Below the pieces are notes generated by a model. It made no database searches, had not been told where the DNA came from, and saw only the letters and a program-made list of their open reading frames with translations. Source: Caulobacter sp. (GTDB lineage Bacteria; Pseudomonadota; Alphaproteobacteria; Caulobacterales; Caulobacteraceae). From it: a stretch of DNA of 15,610 nucleotides. The translations under genes and the position numbers were made by a program. The stretch is taken from NCBI GenBank assembly GCA_028291125.1, contig JAQGIN010000282.1, forward strand, positions 1 to 15,610. Reading direction: 5' to 3'. Every line of letters begins with the position of its first letter. The stretch's first letter is position 1. Below are positions 1 to 7,978 of this stretch, piece after piece.

Positions 1-542
<542 letters not shown>

Positions 543-631
543 GGACGAAAAACCTAATCCAGCAAAGCGAGGCGGGCAGATGGGACGAGCCGGGCCCCGG
601 GTCAAGCCGACCTTCTAGCAAATCGACGCGA

Positions 632-668
632 CAAAAGAAAAAGGGCGGCCCGTCGCCGGGCCGCCCTT
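632..668 (-). terminator. Intrinsic terminator of the TonB-dependent receptor gene
   Basis: A perfect 10-bp stem (GGGCGGCCCG at 643-652 with CGGGCCGCCC at 657-666) has a 4-nt loop. Read leftward it is followed by a T-rich tract, TTTTTCTTTTG (642-632). It begins about 30 nt past the stop of the receptor gene ending at 696. The T-tract lies only on the leftward side, so the direction is clear. Confidence 0.9.
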
Positions 669-695
669 CCGTCTTCCATCAGGCCGGAGCCTGGA

Positions 696-3600
696 TCAGA
701 AGCTGTATTTCAGGCCGAACTTGATCTGCCAGAGCGAACGGTTCGGAGCGTCCGAATTGGAGATGGATTTCTGGTTGGTCTGATAGTTGGTGCCCGAATA
801 GACGTAGCGGTTACCGGTGATCGCGGTGGTGACGACCGGCGAGGTGTAGGGGAAGTCGACCTGTTCGACGACGCCCCACTTGTCATTGAGCATGTTGCCG
901 AAGTTGATCACGTCGACATAGGCCTGCAGCTTGGCGCCGCCCGGGAAGAAGGCCGGCAGCTCCTGGCTGAAGCGCAGGTCGACGCGGCTGACGTCCTTCG
1001 ACTTGAAGCCGTTACGCGGCGAGATCTGGCCGGCGTACTTGATCAGGCCGGTCGACTTCAGGAAGCTGTTGAACGCCGTCAGGTCCACCGCGCTCAGATC
1101 GACCTTCGGGTCGCTGGTCGCCGTCACATTGCCCGACGAGTCGGTCTGCGGGACGTAGAACAGCTGACGGCCGCTGGCGGCGTCGCCGAAGGTGTTGATG
1201 TTGTTCACCGCCGTCGTGCTGGAGGTGAGGAACACGTAGCTGTACGGCAGGCCGGCGCGGCGTTCGAAGAACATGTTGAAGCCGGTGTTGTTGTCGCCGA
1301 AGAAGGCGTGCTTCCACGACAGGCGACCTTTGTACGAGTACTTGATCTGGTAGTTCGAGGTGGCCAGCGACGGGTTGTTGAGGTCATAGGTCGCCACCTG
1401 GCCGAAGTTCGACGAGGCCGTCGAGCTGGTGCCGGAATTGACGTCCTTGGCGCGAACCCAGGTGGCGCTGGCCCCGACGTCGATGCCGTAGGCGAAGCTC
1501 TTGGCCAGGCCGATGGCCGCCGACTTCTGGTAGCCCTTCTTGGTGTTGGTCAGCACGTAGTCGGCGCCGGTGTCGGTGCCCGAGCCGGCCACCAGCAGAC
1601 CACGCTCGATCTGGGTGTTGTAGATCGGGCGGCCGTCCGGAGCGAAGCGGATCGGCGTCAGGCCGGCGCGGTAGTCCTTCCAGAGAATGCCGTTGTTGAC
1701 GTCGGCGTAGATGCCGTCGGCCGTGAAGCGATAGCCGGAGCCGAGCACGCCGAGGGCGAGGTCGGCGCCGAACGACAGCGTGGTCTTCCAGGTGGAGACC
1801 GGCTGGAAGTTCGGGTCCAGGGCGTTGACGTTGGCCGAGCGCTGGATGTTGACGATCGAGGCCTTGGTCGGGTCGAGCAGGGTCTCGACGACGGTGGGGA
1901 TGTCGAAGCCCGAGGTCACCTGGTTGAGGATCGCGGTGTCGGTGGTGCCGCCCGCGGTGCCGCAGCTGGTGCTGGTCGAGCCGCGGGTGCAGCTGACCGT
2001 CGCGCCCAGCACGCCGGTGTTGGAATAGCTGTTCGACAGCCACACGGTCGAGGAGCCGCCCGAGAACAGGCCGAACCCGCCGCTGAGGCTGATGTGGCTG
2101 ATGTAGTTGGCGTCATATTCCGGCGTCCAGTTGAAGCTGACGCGCGGCAGGACGATGTGGCGGCCATCGAGATTTTCGCTGTTCGAGAACTTGTAGCGGT
2201 TCAGGAAGTTGGCGTTGGCCAGCGGCTTGTCGGACTGGGTGTAGTACTGGTAGCGGACGCCGGCCGAGACCGTCAGGTCCGAGGTGATCCGCAGCGAGTC
2301 TTCCATATAGAGGTTGGTCGACTTGAAATCGAACGCCGCGGCCAGGTCCTTCTCGTTGCGCACGCCGTCGCCGTTGGCGTCGACGATGGCGCCCTGATAG
2401 GTCAGGGACTGGAGGACGCCGTTCTGCAGGTCGGCGATCGAGTTGAAGGTGAACGCGCCTTCGGTGTTCTGGGCGAACAGATTGTAGACGCCGATGTCTT
2501 CCTGCTCGGCGCCGACCAGGAACGAGTGGTCGCCAAGGTCGTAATAGGCGCGGGCGCGGTAGGTCTTGACCGTGTTCGACAGGGCGTTGGCGTGGCGCGA
2601 AACGTCCGGGCCGGCCAGGATGCGGGTGCTGGTGCCGGGCGAGCCGGGGATCGCGCCGATGGCGAACTGGCCGAATTCGCAGGTCTCGTCGCCATCCGCC
2701 GAGCCGTCGCCGGCGCAGCCGCCGAGCGGTTGCTGGATGGTGGTCACTTCCTTCTTGGAGACGACCAGTTCGGTGCGCAGGCTGTCGGTCCACTGCGAGT
2801 TCAGCTGACCGGTATAGACCCGCAGGTGGTCACCCTTGGTGTAGTAGCCGCCGTACATCTGCAGCTGAGTGGTCGAGCTGCGGTTGCCTTCGATCTGGCG
2901 GGTGCCGTCGGTGTCCTGGATGGTGATCGCCAGACGATGCTTGTCGGTGATGTTCCAGTCGAATTTGGCGAGCTTCTTGACGTCTTCTTCCGGCAGCGTG
3001 TTGAGGCTGAGGATCGAATTCTTCTGCTCGAAGCTGTAGCCGTACTTGGTCGCCAGGATGTCCTGCACCTGAACCAGCTGGGCCGAGGTGATGTAGGTGC
3101 CCAGGGTCGGGTTGCCGGCGATGATCGCGCGGCCCGAGCCGACGGGGCCCGACTGCACCGGGCGTTCGGCTTCGAAGTTCTCGTAGGACAGGAAGAAGAA
3201 CAGCTTGTCCTTCCAGATCGGGCCGCCCAGCGTGGCGCCGTAGGTCTTTTCCGAGAAGTCGTTGGCGACCTTGGCGCCGCGGACGCTGTCGCCGATGTAC
3301 TTGTCGTTGGAATATTCGCCGAAGGCGGTGCCGTGGAACTGGTTGGTGCCCGACTTGGTCACCGCGTTCAGGTTGGCGCCCTGGAAGTCGTTATAGATCA
3401 CCGAGAACGGGGCCAGGTTCACCGACAGGGCCTGGACCGCGTCGGTCGAAATCGGGCCGCGCTGGGTCGGGTAGCCGTTGTTGTTGAGGCCGAAGTCGTC
3501 GTTCTGCTTCACGCCGTCGATGGTGAGGCTGTTGTACTTGCTGCTCACGCCGCCGGCGATCACCGCGTCGAGGTTGGTCGGGTCCAGCGTGATGAACGGG

Positions 3601-4079
3601 TTGAGGCGGGCCACGTCCTTCAGGTCGCGCTTCAGCGACGGCAGGGCGTCGATGTCGGCGCGGGTGAAGCGCGAGGTGGGGCCGCCGTTCTTGGTGTTGT
3701 CGCCGGTCGCGGCGGTGACCAGAACTTCTTCCACCTGGGCGCCCAGCTCGACATCGGCCACGACGGGGTCGCCGACGCCGACATTGGCCAGTTCGATGCT
3801 CTTCGGGGCCACGCCGGCCGCCGTGACGGTAATCTGGTAGGGGCCGCCGACCCGCAGGCCGCGCGCCGAATAGTAGCCGTCCGGACCCGTCAGGGTCGTC
3901 GCCGAGGTGCCGGTCGGACGGTGGACGATGACGACGGTGGCCCCCGCCACCGGAGCGCCGTTGTCGGTCACCGAACCGCGGATGGCCGAGGTGGTTTCTT
4001 GCGCATAGACGGCGCTAGCCGACGCTAGGGCGAGCACGGTGAGCGCCGCGCCGCCAGCGAGCCTCTTCATCGAATTCAT
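696..4079 (-). CDS. TonB-dependent outer-membrane receptor, Oar-like, with N-terminal carboxypeptidase-regulatory-like domain
   Basis: A 1127-aa outer-membrane active-transport receptor; substrate unknown. Order of parts: signal peptide (about 1-26, cleavage after VYA), an Ig-like carboxypeptidase-regulatory domain (about 28-112, with GPDGYYSARGL), TonB-box-like VEEVLVTA (116-123), a plug domain (about 125-330, with NLNAVTKSGTNQFHGTAFGEY typical of Oar-type receptors), then a long beta-barrel ending in aromatic KYSF. Start: the frame is open back to 4334, but ATG 4079 has GAGGGG 9 nt upstream and leads straight into the signal peptide. A second in-frame Met is at 4070. Two Cys pairs (C455/C467 and C697/C706) sit in predicted loops, and a DxNxDGxxxxxD loop begins at D567. 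Family members take up siderophores, oligosaccharides or peptides, or help protein export (Myxococcus Oar); nothing nearby fixes the cargo. It appears monocistronic, with a terminator at 632-668. Confidence 0.95.
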   Translation of the reverse strand: MNSMKRLAGGAALTVLALASASAVYAQETTSAIRGSVTDNGAPVAGATVVIVHRPTGTSATTLTGPDGYYSARGLRVGGPYQITVTAAGVAPKSIELANVGVGDPVVADVELGAQVEEVLVTAATGDNTKNGGPTSRFTRADIDALPSLKRDLKDVARLNPFITLDPTNLDAVIAGGVSSKYNSLTIDGVKQNDDFGLNNNGYPTQRGPISTDAVQALSVNLAPFSVIYNDFQGANLNAVTKSGTNQFHGTAFGEYSNDKYIGDSVRGAKVANDFSEKTYGATLGGPIWKDKLFFFLSYENFEAERPVQSGPVGSGRAIIAGNPTLGTYITSAQLVQVQDILATKYGYSFEQKNSILSLNTLPEEDVKKLAKFDWNITDKHRLAITIQDTDGTRQIEGNRSSTTQLQMYGGYYTKGDHLRVYTGQLNSQWTDSLRTELVVSKKEVTTIQQPLGGCAGDGSADGDETCEFGQFAIGAIPGSPGTSTRILAGPDVSRHANALSNTVKTYRARAYYDLGDHSFLVGAEQEDIGVYNLFAQNTEGAFTFNSIADLQNGVLQSLTYQGAIVDANGDGVRNEKDLAAAFDFKSTNLYMEDSLRITSDLTVSAGVRYQYYTQSDKPLANANFLNRYKFSNSENLDGRHIVLPRVSFNWTPEYDANYISHISLSGGFGLFSGGSSTVWLSNSYSNTGVLGATVSCTRGSTSTSCGTAGGTTDTAILNQVTSGFDIPTVVETLLDPTKASIVNIQRSANVNALDPNFQPVSTWKTTLSFGADLALGVLGSGYRFTADGIYADVNNGILWKDYRAGLTPIRFAPDGRPIYNTQIERGLLVAGSGTDTGADYVLTNTKKGYQKSAAIGLAKSFAYGIDVGASATWVRAKDVNSGTSSTASSNFGQVATYDLNNPSLATSNYQIKYSYKGRLSWKHAFFGDNNTGFNMFFERRAGLPYSYVFLTSSTTAVNNINTFGDAASGRQLFYVPQTDSSGNVTATSDPKVDLSAVDLTAFNSFLKSTGLIKYAGQISPRNGFKSKDVSRVDLRFSQELPAFFPGGAKLQAYVDVINFGNMLNDKWGVVEQVDFPYTSPVVTTAITGNRYVYSGTNYQTNQKSISNSDAPNRSLWQIKFGLKYSF

Positions 4080-4272
4080 TTGTAAAGTCCCCTCGTTATT
4101 CGCGCGGCGCAGGCCCCCAAGGCCGCCAGCGCGCCACGTCATTGTTCCGACCTTTAGCGATTGATTTAGAAGGTTTGGTGACGGAAAGGCCACGATCGCC
4201 GATAAACGCGCCGCGACTAGGTCGTTTGCGAAAGATTTAGTCAGTTTTCTATTACTTGAGCAGGAGTTCAGC
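4080..4272. promoter_or_regulatory. Divergent intergenic region between receptor and glycosyltransferase
   Basis: This 193-bp gap is clearly richer in A+T than the flanking genes, especially 4141-4260, and must hold the 5' signals of two divergent genes. Leftward, GAGGGG (complement of 4089-4094) is a good ribosome site for the receptor ATG at 4079. Rightward, AGGAG at 4262-4266 lies 6 nt before the glycosyltransferase ATG. I see no convincing -35/-10 pair for either gene. A leftward CGCTAAAG near 4160 only partly resembles the Caulobacter -10 (GCTANAWC). Confidence 0.5.
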
Positions 4273-5838
4273 ATGGCGTCGCAGCACAGCGCATCGCCGA
4301 TCGAGGCCCGCGCCTGGCGCCTGACCCTGATCATGGTCGGGGTCCTGACGATCTTGCGGATCGTCGCCCTGTTCGCGACGCCGCTCGAGCTGTATCCGGA
4401 CGAAGCCCAGTATTGGCTTTGGTCGCGCCACCTGGCGTTCGGCTATTTCTCCAAGCCGCCGCTGATCGCCTGGCTGATCTGGGCGACGACGGCGATCGGC
4501 GGCGACGCCGAGCCCTGGGTGCGGCTGTCGGCCCCGCTGCTGCACGGGGCCACGGCCCTGATCATCCACCGCATCGGCCGGCGGCTGTATGGCGGCTGGA
4601 CCGGCCTGGCCGCCGCCGCCGTCTACGCCCTGATGCCCGGCATCCAGCTGGCCTCGGGGGTGGTGACCACCGACGCGCCGCTGCTGTTCTTCCTGGCCCT
4701 GCTGATCTGGGGCCTGGCCGCCCTGCCCGACGTCCCCGCCCCGCGCCGCCTGGCGATGGCGGCGGGCTTGGGGGCCGTGCTCGGCCTGGGCTTGCTGTCG
4801 AAATACGCGGCGGTCTACGCGGCCGGCGGCCTGGTCCTGCACCTGGCCCTGTCGCGCGACGCCTGGCGGCCGTGGACCCCGGCCATGCTGGCGGCCTTCG
4901 CCGTCGCCCTGGCGGTGGTGTTCGCGCCCAATGTGATCTGGAACGCCCATCACCATTTCGCCACGCTGGAGCACACCGCCGGCAACGCCAATTGGGGGGC
5001 CAAGACGCTGTTCAACCCGCGCGAGCTGGGCGAGTTCCTGCTGTCGCAGTTCGGGGTGTTCGGCCCGCTGCCGTTCGCCGTGCTGATCGGCGGTGGGGTG
5101 GTGCTGGCCGTCCGCCGGCGGCTGACCGCGCCGGACGTCATGCTGCTGTGCTTCGTGGTTCCGCCGCTGCTGACGGTGGCCGCCCAGGCCTTCGTGTCGC
5201 GGGCCAACGCCAACTGGGCCGGGGCCGCCTATGTCGCCGGTTCGGTGCTGGTCGGGGCCTGGATGCTGCGCTGGGGGGCCCGGCGCTGGCTGATCGCCGG
5301 CCTGGCCCTGCAGGCGATCCTGGCCGCGGTGTTCCTGACCTGGGTGATCAATCCGCGCACCGCCGAGTCCATGGGCGTGGCCAACAGCTTCAAGCGGGCC
5401 CGCGGCTGGAAGGCCAGCGTCGAGGCGATCGTCGACCGCGCCAAGAGCGAGCGGGTTCGGGGGACGGTGACCGCCGTGGCGGTGGACGACCGCTTCCTGT
5501 TCAACGCCGCCGCCTATTACGGCCGCGACTATTTCGGCCAGCCGGGGACTCCGCCGCTGCGGATGTGGGTGCACGAGGCCCGGCCGCAGAACCAGGCCGA
5601 GACCGAGGCGCCGCTGACCGCGGTCCTCGGCCAACGCGCCCTGGTCGCCAGCCTCGAGGGCGGCTACCGGCCGGAGATCGAACAGGACTTCGCCCGGACC
5701 GTCGGCCTGGAGATCGTCCGCATCGGCCTGGACCGCAAGCACAGCCGCCGCACCGACCTGTTCGTGGCCGAGGGCTTCGCCCCCCTGCCCCGCGATCCGG
5801 TCACCGGCCTGCCGCCAAAGCCGAAGGCCAAGCCCTAG
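4273..5838 (+). CDS. GT-C membrane glycosyltransferase, family 39 (PMT_2/ArnT-like)
   Basis: A 521-aa multi-pass inner-membrane protein. The first membrane segment is at about 17-36. It is followed by the acidic pair D43-E44 in LYPDEAQYW, the position of the catalytic/metal-binding acidic residues in the first periplasmic loop of GT-C enzymes. Then comes FGYFSKPPLIAW, a usual signature of bacterial PMT_2 proteins. About ten further hydrophobic segments run to about residue 360. A soluble C-terminal domain (about 370-521) ends in a Lys/Pro-rich tail. Such enzymes use a polyprenyl-phosphate sugar as donor and modify lipid A, other glycolipids or proteins at the periplasmic face. The acceptor cannot be told from the sequence. 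AGGAG 6 nt before ATG supports the start. It is transcribed alone, diverging from the TonB receptor and converging with scoB. Confidence 0.88.
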   Translation: MASQHSASPIEARAWRLTLIMVGVLTILRIVALFATPLELYPDEAQYWLWSRHLAFGYFSKPPLIAWLIWATTAIGGDAEPWVRLSAPLLHGATALIIHRIGRRLYGGWTGLAAAAVYALMPGIQLASGVVTTDAPLLFFLALLIWGLAALPDVPAPRRLAMAAGLGAVLGLGLLSKYAAVYAAGGLVLHLALSRDAWRPWTPAMLAAFAVALAVVFAPNVIWNAHHHFATLEHTAGNANWGAKTLFNPRELGEFLLSQFGVFGPLPFAVLIGGGVVLAVRRRLTAPDVMLLCFVVPPLLTVAAQAFVSRANANWAGAAYVAGSVLVGAWMLRWGARRWLIAGLALQAILAAVFLTWVINPRTAESMGVANSFKRARGWKASVEAIVDRAKSERVRGTVTAVAVDDRFLFNAAAYYGRDYFGQPGTPPLRMWVHEARPQNQAETEAPLTAVLGQRALVASLEGGYRPEIEQDFARTVGLEIVRIGLDRKHSRRTDLFVAEGFAPLPRDPVTGLPPKPKAKP

Positions 5839-5872
5839 GACCGCCCTCACGCCGGATCTTTTCCTCAGCCTC

Positions 5873-5888
5873 CCCGGCGAAGGCCGGG
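5873..5888. repeat. Small hairpin between convergent genes
   Basis: CCCGGC (5873-5878) pairs with GCCGGG (5883-5888) around a GAAG loop, in the 75-bp gap between the glycosyltransferase and scoB stop codons. The surrounding wording (CCCCGGCGAAGGCCGGG then AAGACGGG) resembles short palindromes commonly scattered between genes in Caulobacterales; that is from memory, not a search. There is no T-tract on either side, so it is not a standard intrinsic terminator. Confidence 0.45.
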
Positions 5889-5913
5889 AAGACGGGAGAA
5901 GGTTCGGCGTGGT

Positions 5914-6564
5914 TCAGAGTCCCTGGATCGCCACCGCGAACGCCGCCTCGGTCTTGGCGGTGATCTCTTCGACGGTGACCTCGGGGGCCAGTTCGATCAG
6001 CCGCAGCGGAGCCTTGCCGCGGGCGACGTCGAACACGCCCAGCTCGGTGATCAGCAGATCGACGACGCCGGCCCCGGTCAGCGGCAGGCTGCAGCGCTTC
6101 AGCAGCTTGGGCGCGCCCGACTTCTCGCAGTGGTCCATGACCACCACCACGCGCTTGACGCCGGCCACCAGGTCCATGGCCCCGCCCATGCCCTTGACCA
6201 TCTTGCCGGGCACCATCCAGTTGGCCAGGTCGCCGTTTTCGGCCACCTGCATACCGCCCAGGATCGACAGGGCGATATGACCGCCGCGGATCATGGCGAA
6301 GCTGTCGGCCGAGCTGAAATAGGACGAGCTGGGCAGTTCGGTGATGGTCTGCTTGCCGGCGTTGATCAGGTCGGCGTCGGCCTCGCCCTCGTAGGGGAAC
6401 GGCCCCATGCCGAGCATGCCGTTCTCGCTCTGCAGCGTCACCGACATGCCGTCGGGGATGTAGTTGGCCACCAGGGTCGGAATGCCGATGCCGAGATTGA
6501 CATAGAAGCCGTCGCGCAGCTCCTGGGCGGCGCGGGCCGCCATTTGGTCACGGGTCCAGGCCAT
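5914..6564 (-). CDS. scoB: 3-oxoacid CoA-transferase, subunit B
   Basis: The 216-aa beta subunit of a two-subunit succinyl-CoA:3-ketoacid (or acetate:acetoacetyl) CoA-transferase. It carries the family signature SENGMLGMGP, with E47 the expected catalytic glutamate that forms the enzyme-CoA thioester. It also has GIGIPTLVANY (25-35) and the downstream GGHIALSILGGMQV segment. Length is typical for subunit B. It follows scoA with a single base between the scoA TGA and this ATG (TGACATG), so the two are almost certainly co-transcribed and translationally coupled. The enzyme moves CoA from succinyl-CoA or another acyl-CoA to acetoacetate in the cytoplasm, feeding ketone bodies or polyhydroxybutyrate breakdown products into acetyl-CoA. 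The exact donor (SCOT or AtoDA type) cannot be fixed from sequence alone. Confidence 0.95.
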   Translation of the reverse strand: MAWTRDQMAARAAQELRDGFYVNLGIGIPTLVANYIPDGMSVTLQSENGMLGMGPFPYEGEADADLINAGKQTITELPSSSYFSSADSFAMIRGGHIALSILGGMQVAENGDLANWMVPGKMVKGMGGAMDLVAGVKRVVVVMDHCEKSGAPKLLKRCSLPLTGAGVVDLLITELGVFDVARGKAPLRLIELAPEVTVEEITAKTEAAFAVAIQGL

Positions 6565-6565
6565 G

Positions 6566-7285
6566 TCAGACGCTCGCCTTTTCGTCGCGGGGCCGCGTGG
6601 TGACGCGCTCGATGCGCTTCTCGTAGACCGCGCCCTTCAGCACCCGGTCGACATAGATGCCGGGGGTGTGGATGGCGTCCTTGTCGAGGGCGCCGACGGC
6701 GACCACCTCCTCGACCTCGGCGACGGTGACCTTGCCGGCCGTGGCCATCATCGGGTTGAAGTTGCGGGCGGTCTTTCGATAGATCAGGTTGCCCTCGGCG
6801 TCGGCCTTCCAGGCCTTGACGATGGCCAGGTCGGCGGTCAGGCCGCGCTCCATCACATAGAGCTCGCCGTCGAACTCGCGCACTTCCTTGCCCTCGGCCA
6901 CCAGGGTGCCGACACCGGTGCGCGTGAAGAAGGCGGGGATGCCCGCGCCGCCGGCGCGGATGCGTTCGGCCAGGGTGCCCTGGGGATTGAACTCGAGTTC
7001 CAGTTCGCCGGACAGGTAAAGCTGTTCGAACAGCTTGTTCTCCCCCACATAGGACGAGACCATCTTCTTGATCTGGCGGTTCTCCAGCAGGATCCCCAGG
7101 CCAAAGCCATCGACGCCGCAATTGTTGGAGACGACCGTGAGGTCCTTGACCCCGCTTTCGCGGATCGCCGCGATCAGGTTCTCGGGGATGCCGCAGAGGC
7201 CGAAGCCTCCGGCCATGATGGTCATGCCGTCGAACAGCACGCCTTGCAGGGCGGCGGCGGCGGCGGATTGTACCTTGTCGACCAT
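6566..7285 (-). CDS. scoA: 3-oxoacid CoA-transferase, subunit A
   Basis: The 239-aa alpha subunit, partner of the scoB product. Family markers are GGFGLCGIPENLI near residues 26-38, SNNCGVDGFGLG, ERIRAGGAGIPAFFTRTGVGT and YRKTARNFNPMMATAG. Length is usual for the family. GGGAGGAACC just before ATG at 7285 is a strong ribosome site and fixes the start. It is first of a two-gene operon with scoB and diverges from the Kef pair across 95 bp. Together A and B form the active transferase that makes acetoacetyl-CoA. Confidence 0.95.
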   Translation of the reverse strand: MVDKVQSAAAAALQGVLFDGMTIMAGGFGLCGIPENLIAAIRESGVKDLTVVSNNCGVDGFGLGILLENRQIKKMVSSYVGENKLFEQLYLSGELELEFNPQGTLAERIRAGGAGIPAFFTRTGVGTLVAEGKEVREFDGELYVMERGLTADLAIVKAWKADAEGNLIYRKTARNFNPMMATAGKVTVAEVEEVVAVGALDKDAIHTPGIYVDRVLKGAVYEKRIERVTTRPRDEKASV

Positions 7286-7380
7286 GGTTCCTCCCGGTCC
7301 GGTGCTCGGCGCCCGGTCTGACGCGGTCGCGACAGAAATTCAAGTGTTGATGAATAAATTTTCCCGGCCGGAGACGATGC
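7286..7380. promoter_or_regulatory. Divergent intergenic region, scoAB / kef pair
   Basis: A 95-bp gap with an AT-rich core at about 7335-7363 (AAATTCAAGTGTTGATGAAT and flanks), the likely site of back-to-back promoters. Ribosome sites are visible at both ends: GGGAGG for scoA, and GGAG (7370-7373) 7 nt before GTG 7381. No clear -35/-10 pair or operator palindrome stands out. Confidence 0.45.
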
Positions 7381-7974
7381 GTGACGCCTGACGCTAACAC
7401 CCCCGCCGCCGCGGCCGCCACCTCCGGCGTGCTGCTGGTGCTCGCCCACCCGGCGCTTGAACGGTCTCGCGCCAATCGCGCCCTGGCCAAGACCGCCAAG
7501 AGCCTGCCCGGGGTCACGTTCCACGACCTCTACGAGGTCTATCCGGACTTCTCGATCGAGATCGATGTCGAGCAGGCGCGGCTGCTGGCCCACGACGTCA
7601 TCGCCCTGCAGTTCCCGCTCTACTGGTTCTCGACCCCCTCGCTGCTGAAGGAGTGGCTGGACCTCGTCTGGCTGCACGGCTTCGCCTACGGGCTGGAGGG
7701 CAACGCCCTGGCCGGCAAGCGCCTGTTCGTCGCCTGCACCACCGGGGCCACCGCCAAGGCCTTCCACGCCCACGGCTACAACCGCTTCAGCATGGACGAC
7801 TATCTGCGGCCGCTCGAACAGGTGGCCTATCAGTGCGGCATGGTCTGGGAGACCCCGTTCGTGGTGCACGGCGCGGCGGTGAAGACCGACGAGGCGCTGA
7901 GGGCCGAGGCCGACCGCTATCGCGAGCGCCTCGCCTCACTGACGGCCGTCCAGGCCGACGGCTTGGGAGCCTGA
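7381..7974 (+). CDS. kefG: KefF/KefG-like NAD(P)H oxidoreductase (flavodoxin_2 family), ancillary to the K+ efflux antiporter
   Basis: A 197-aa cytoplasmic flavodoxin-fold protein. The core begins GVLLVLAHP. It contains FHDLYEVYPDFSIEID, PLYWFSTPSLLKEWLD, HGFAYGLEGNALAGK and TTGAT, all close to E. coli KefF and KefG as I recall them. NRFSMDDYLRPLEQVA looks more like KefG than KefF. The gene ends 4 nt before a KefB/C-type antiporter, the arrangement seen in E. coli, where the ancillary protein binds the channel and is needed for full activity. Start: GTG 7381 with GGAG 7 nt upstream. GTG 7429, just before the core, is possible and would remove an Ala-rich leader of 16 residues. An ATG at 7377 in another frame stops after four codons. 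kefG or kefF naming is by resemblance only. Confidence 0.88.
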   Translation: MTPDANTPAAAAATSGVLLVLAHPALERSRANRALAKTAKSLPGVTFHDLYEVYPDFSIEIDVEQARLLAHDVIALQFPLYWFSTPSLLKEWLDLVWLHGFAYGLEGNALAGKRLFVACTTGATAKAFHAHGYNRFSMDDYLRPLEQVAYQCGMVWETPFVVHGAAVKTDEALRAEADRYRERLASLTAVQADGLGA

Positions 7975-7978
7975 GACC

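Noticed and set aside
1308..4028. A 906-codon open frame on the + strand, antisense to the TonB receptor
   Set aside because: Its translation is rich in Arg, Ala, Gly and Val with no recognisable domain, as expected from a GC-rich codon pattern read on the opposite strand. The receptor explains the region fully.
4226..4255. TTGCGA-N18-TATTAC as a promoter for the glycosyltransferase
   Set aside because: The transcript would start within the ribosome site AGGAG at 4262-4266, and each hexamer matches consensus at only 4 of 6 positions.
4080..4334. N-terminal extension of the TonB receptor to 4334
   Set aside because: It would overlap the divergent glycosyltransferase start and put 85 residues before the signal peptide. 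The ATG at 4079 has a good ribosome site.
4252..5850. A 532-codon open frame antisense to the glycosyltransferase
   Set aside because: Its composition is Gln/Gly/Arg/His-rich low complexity with no domain, while the + strand has a clear membrane enzyme with a good ribosome site.
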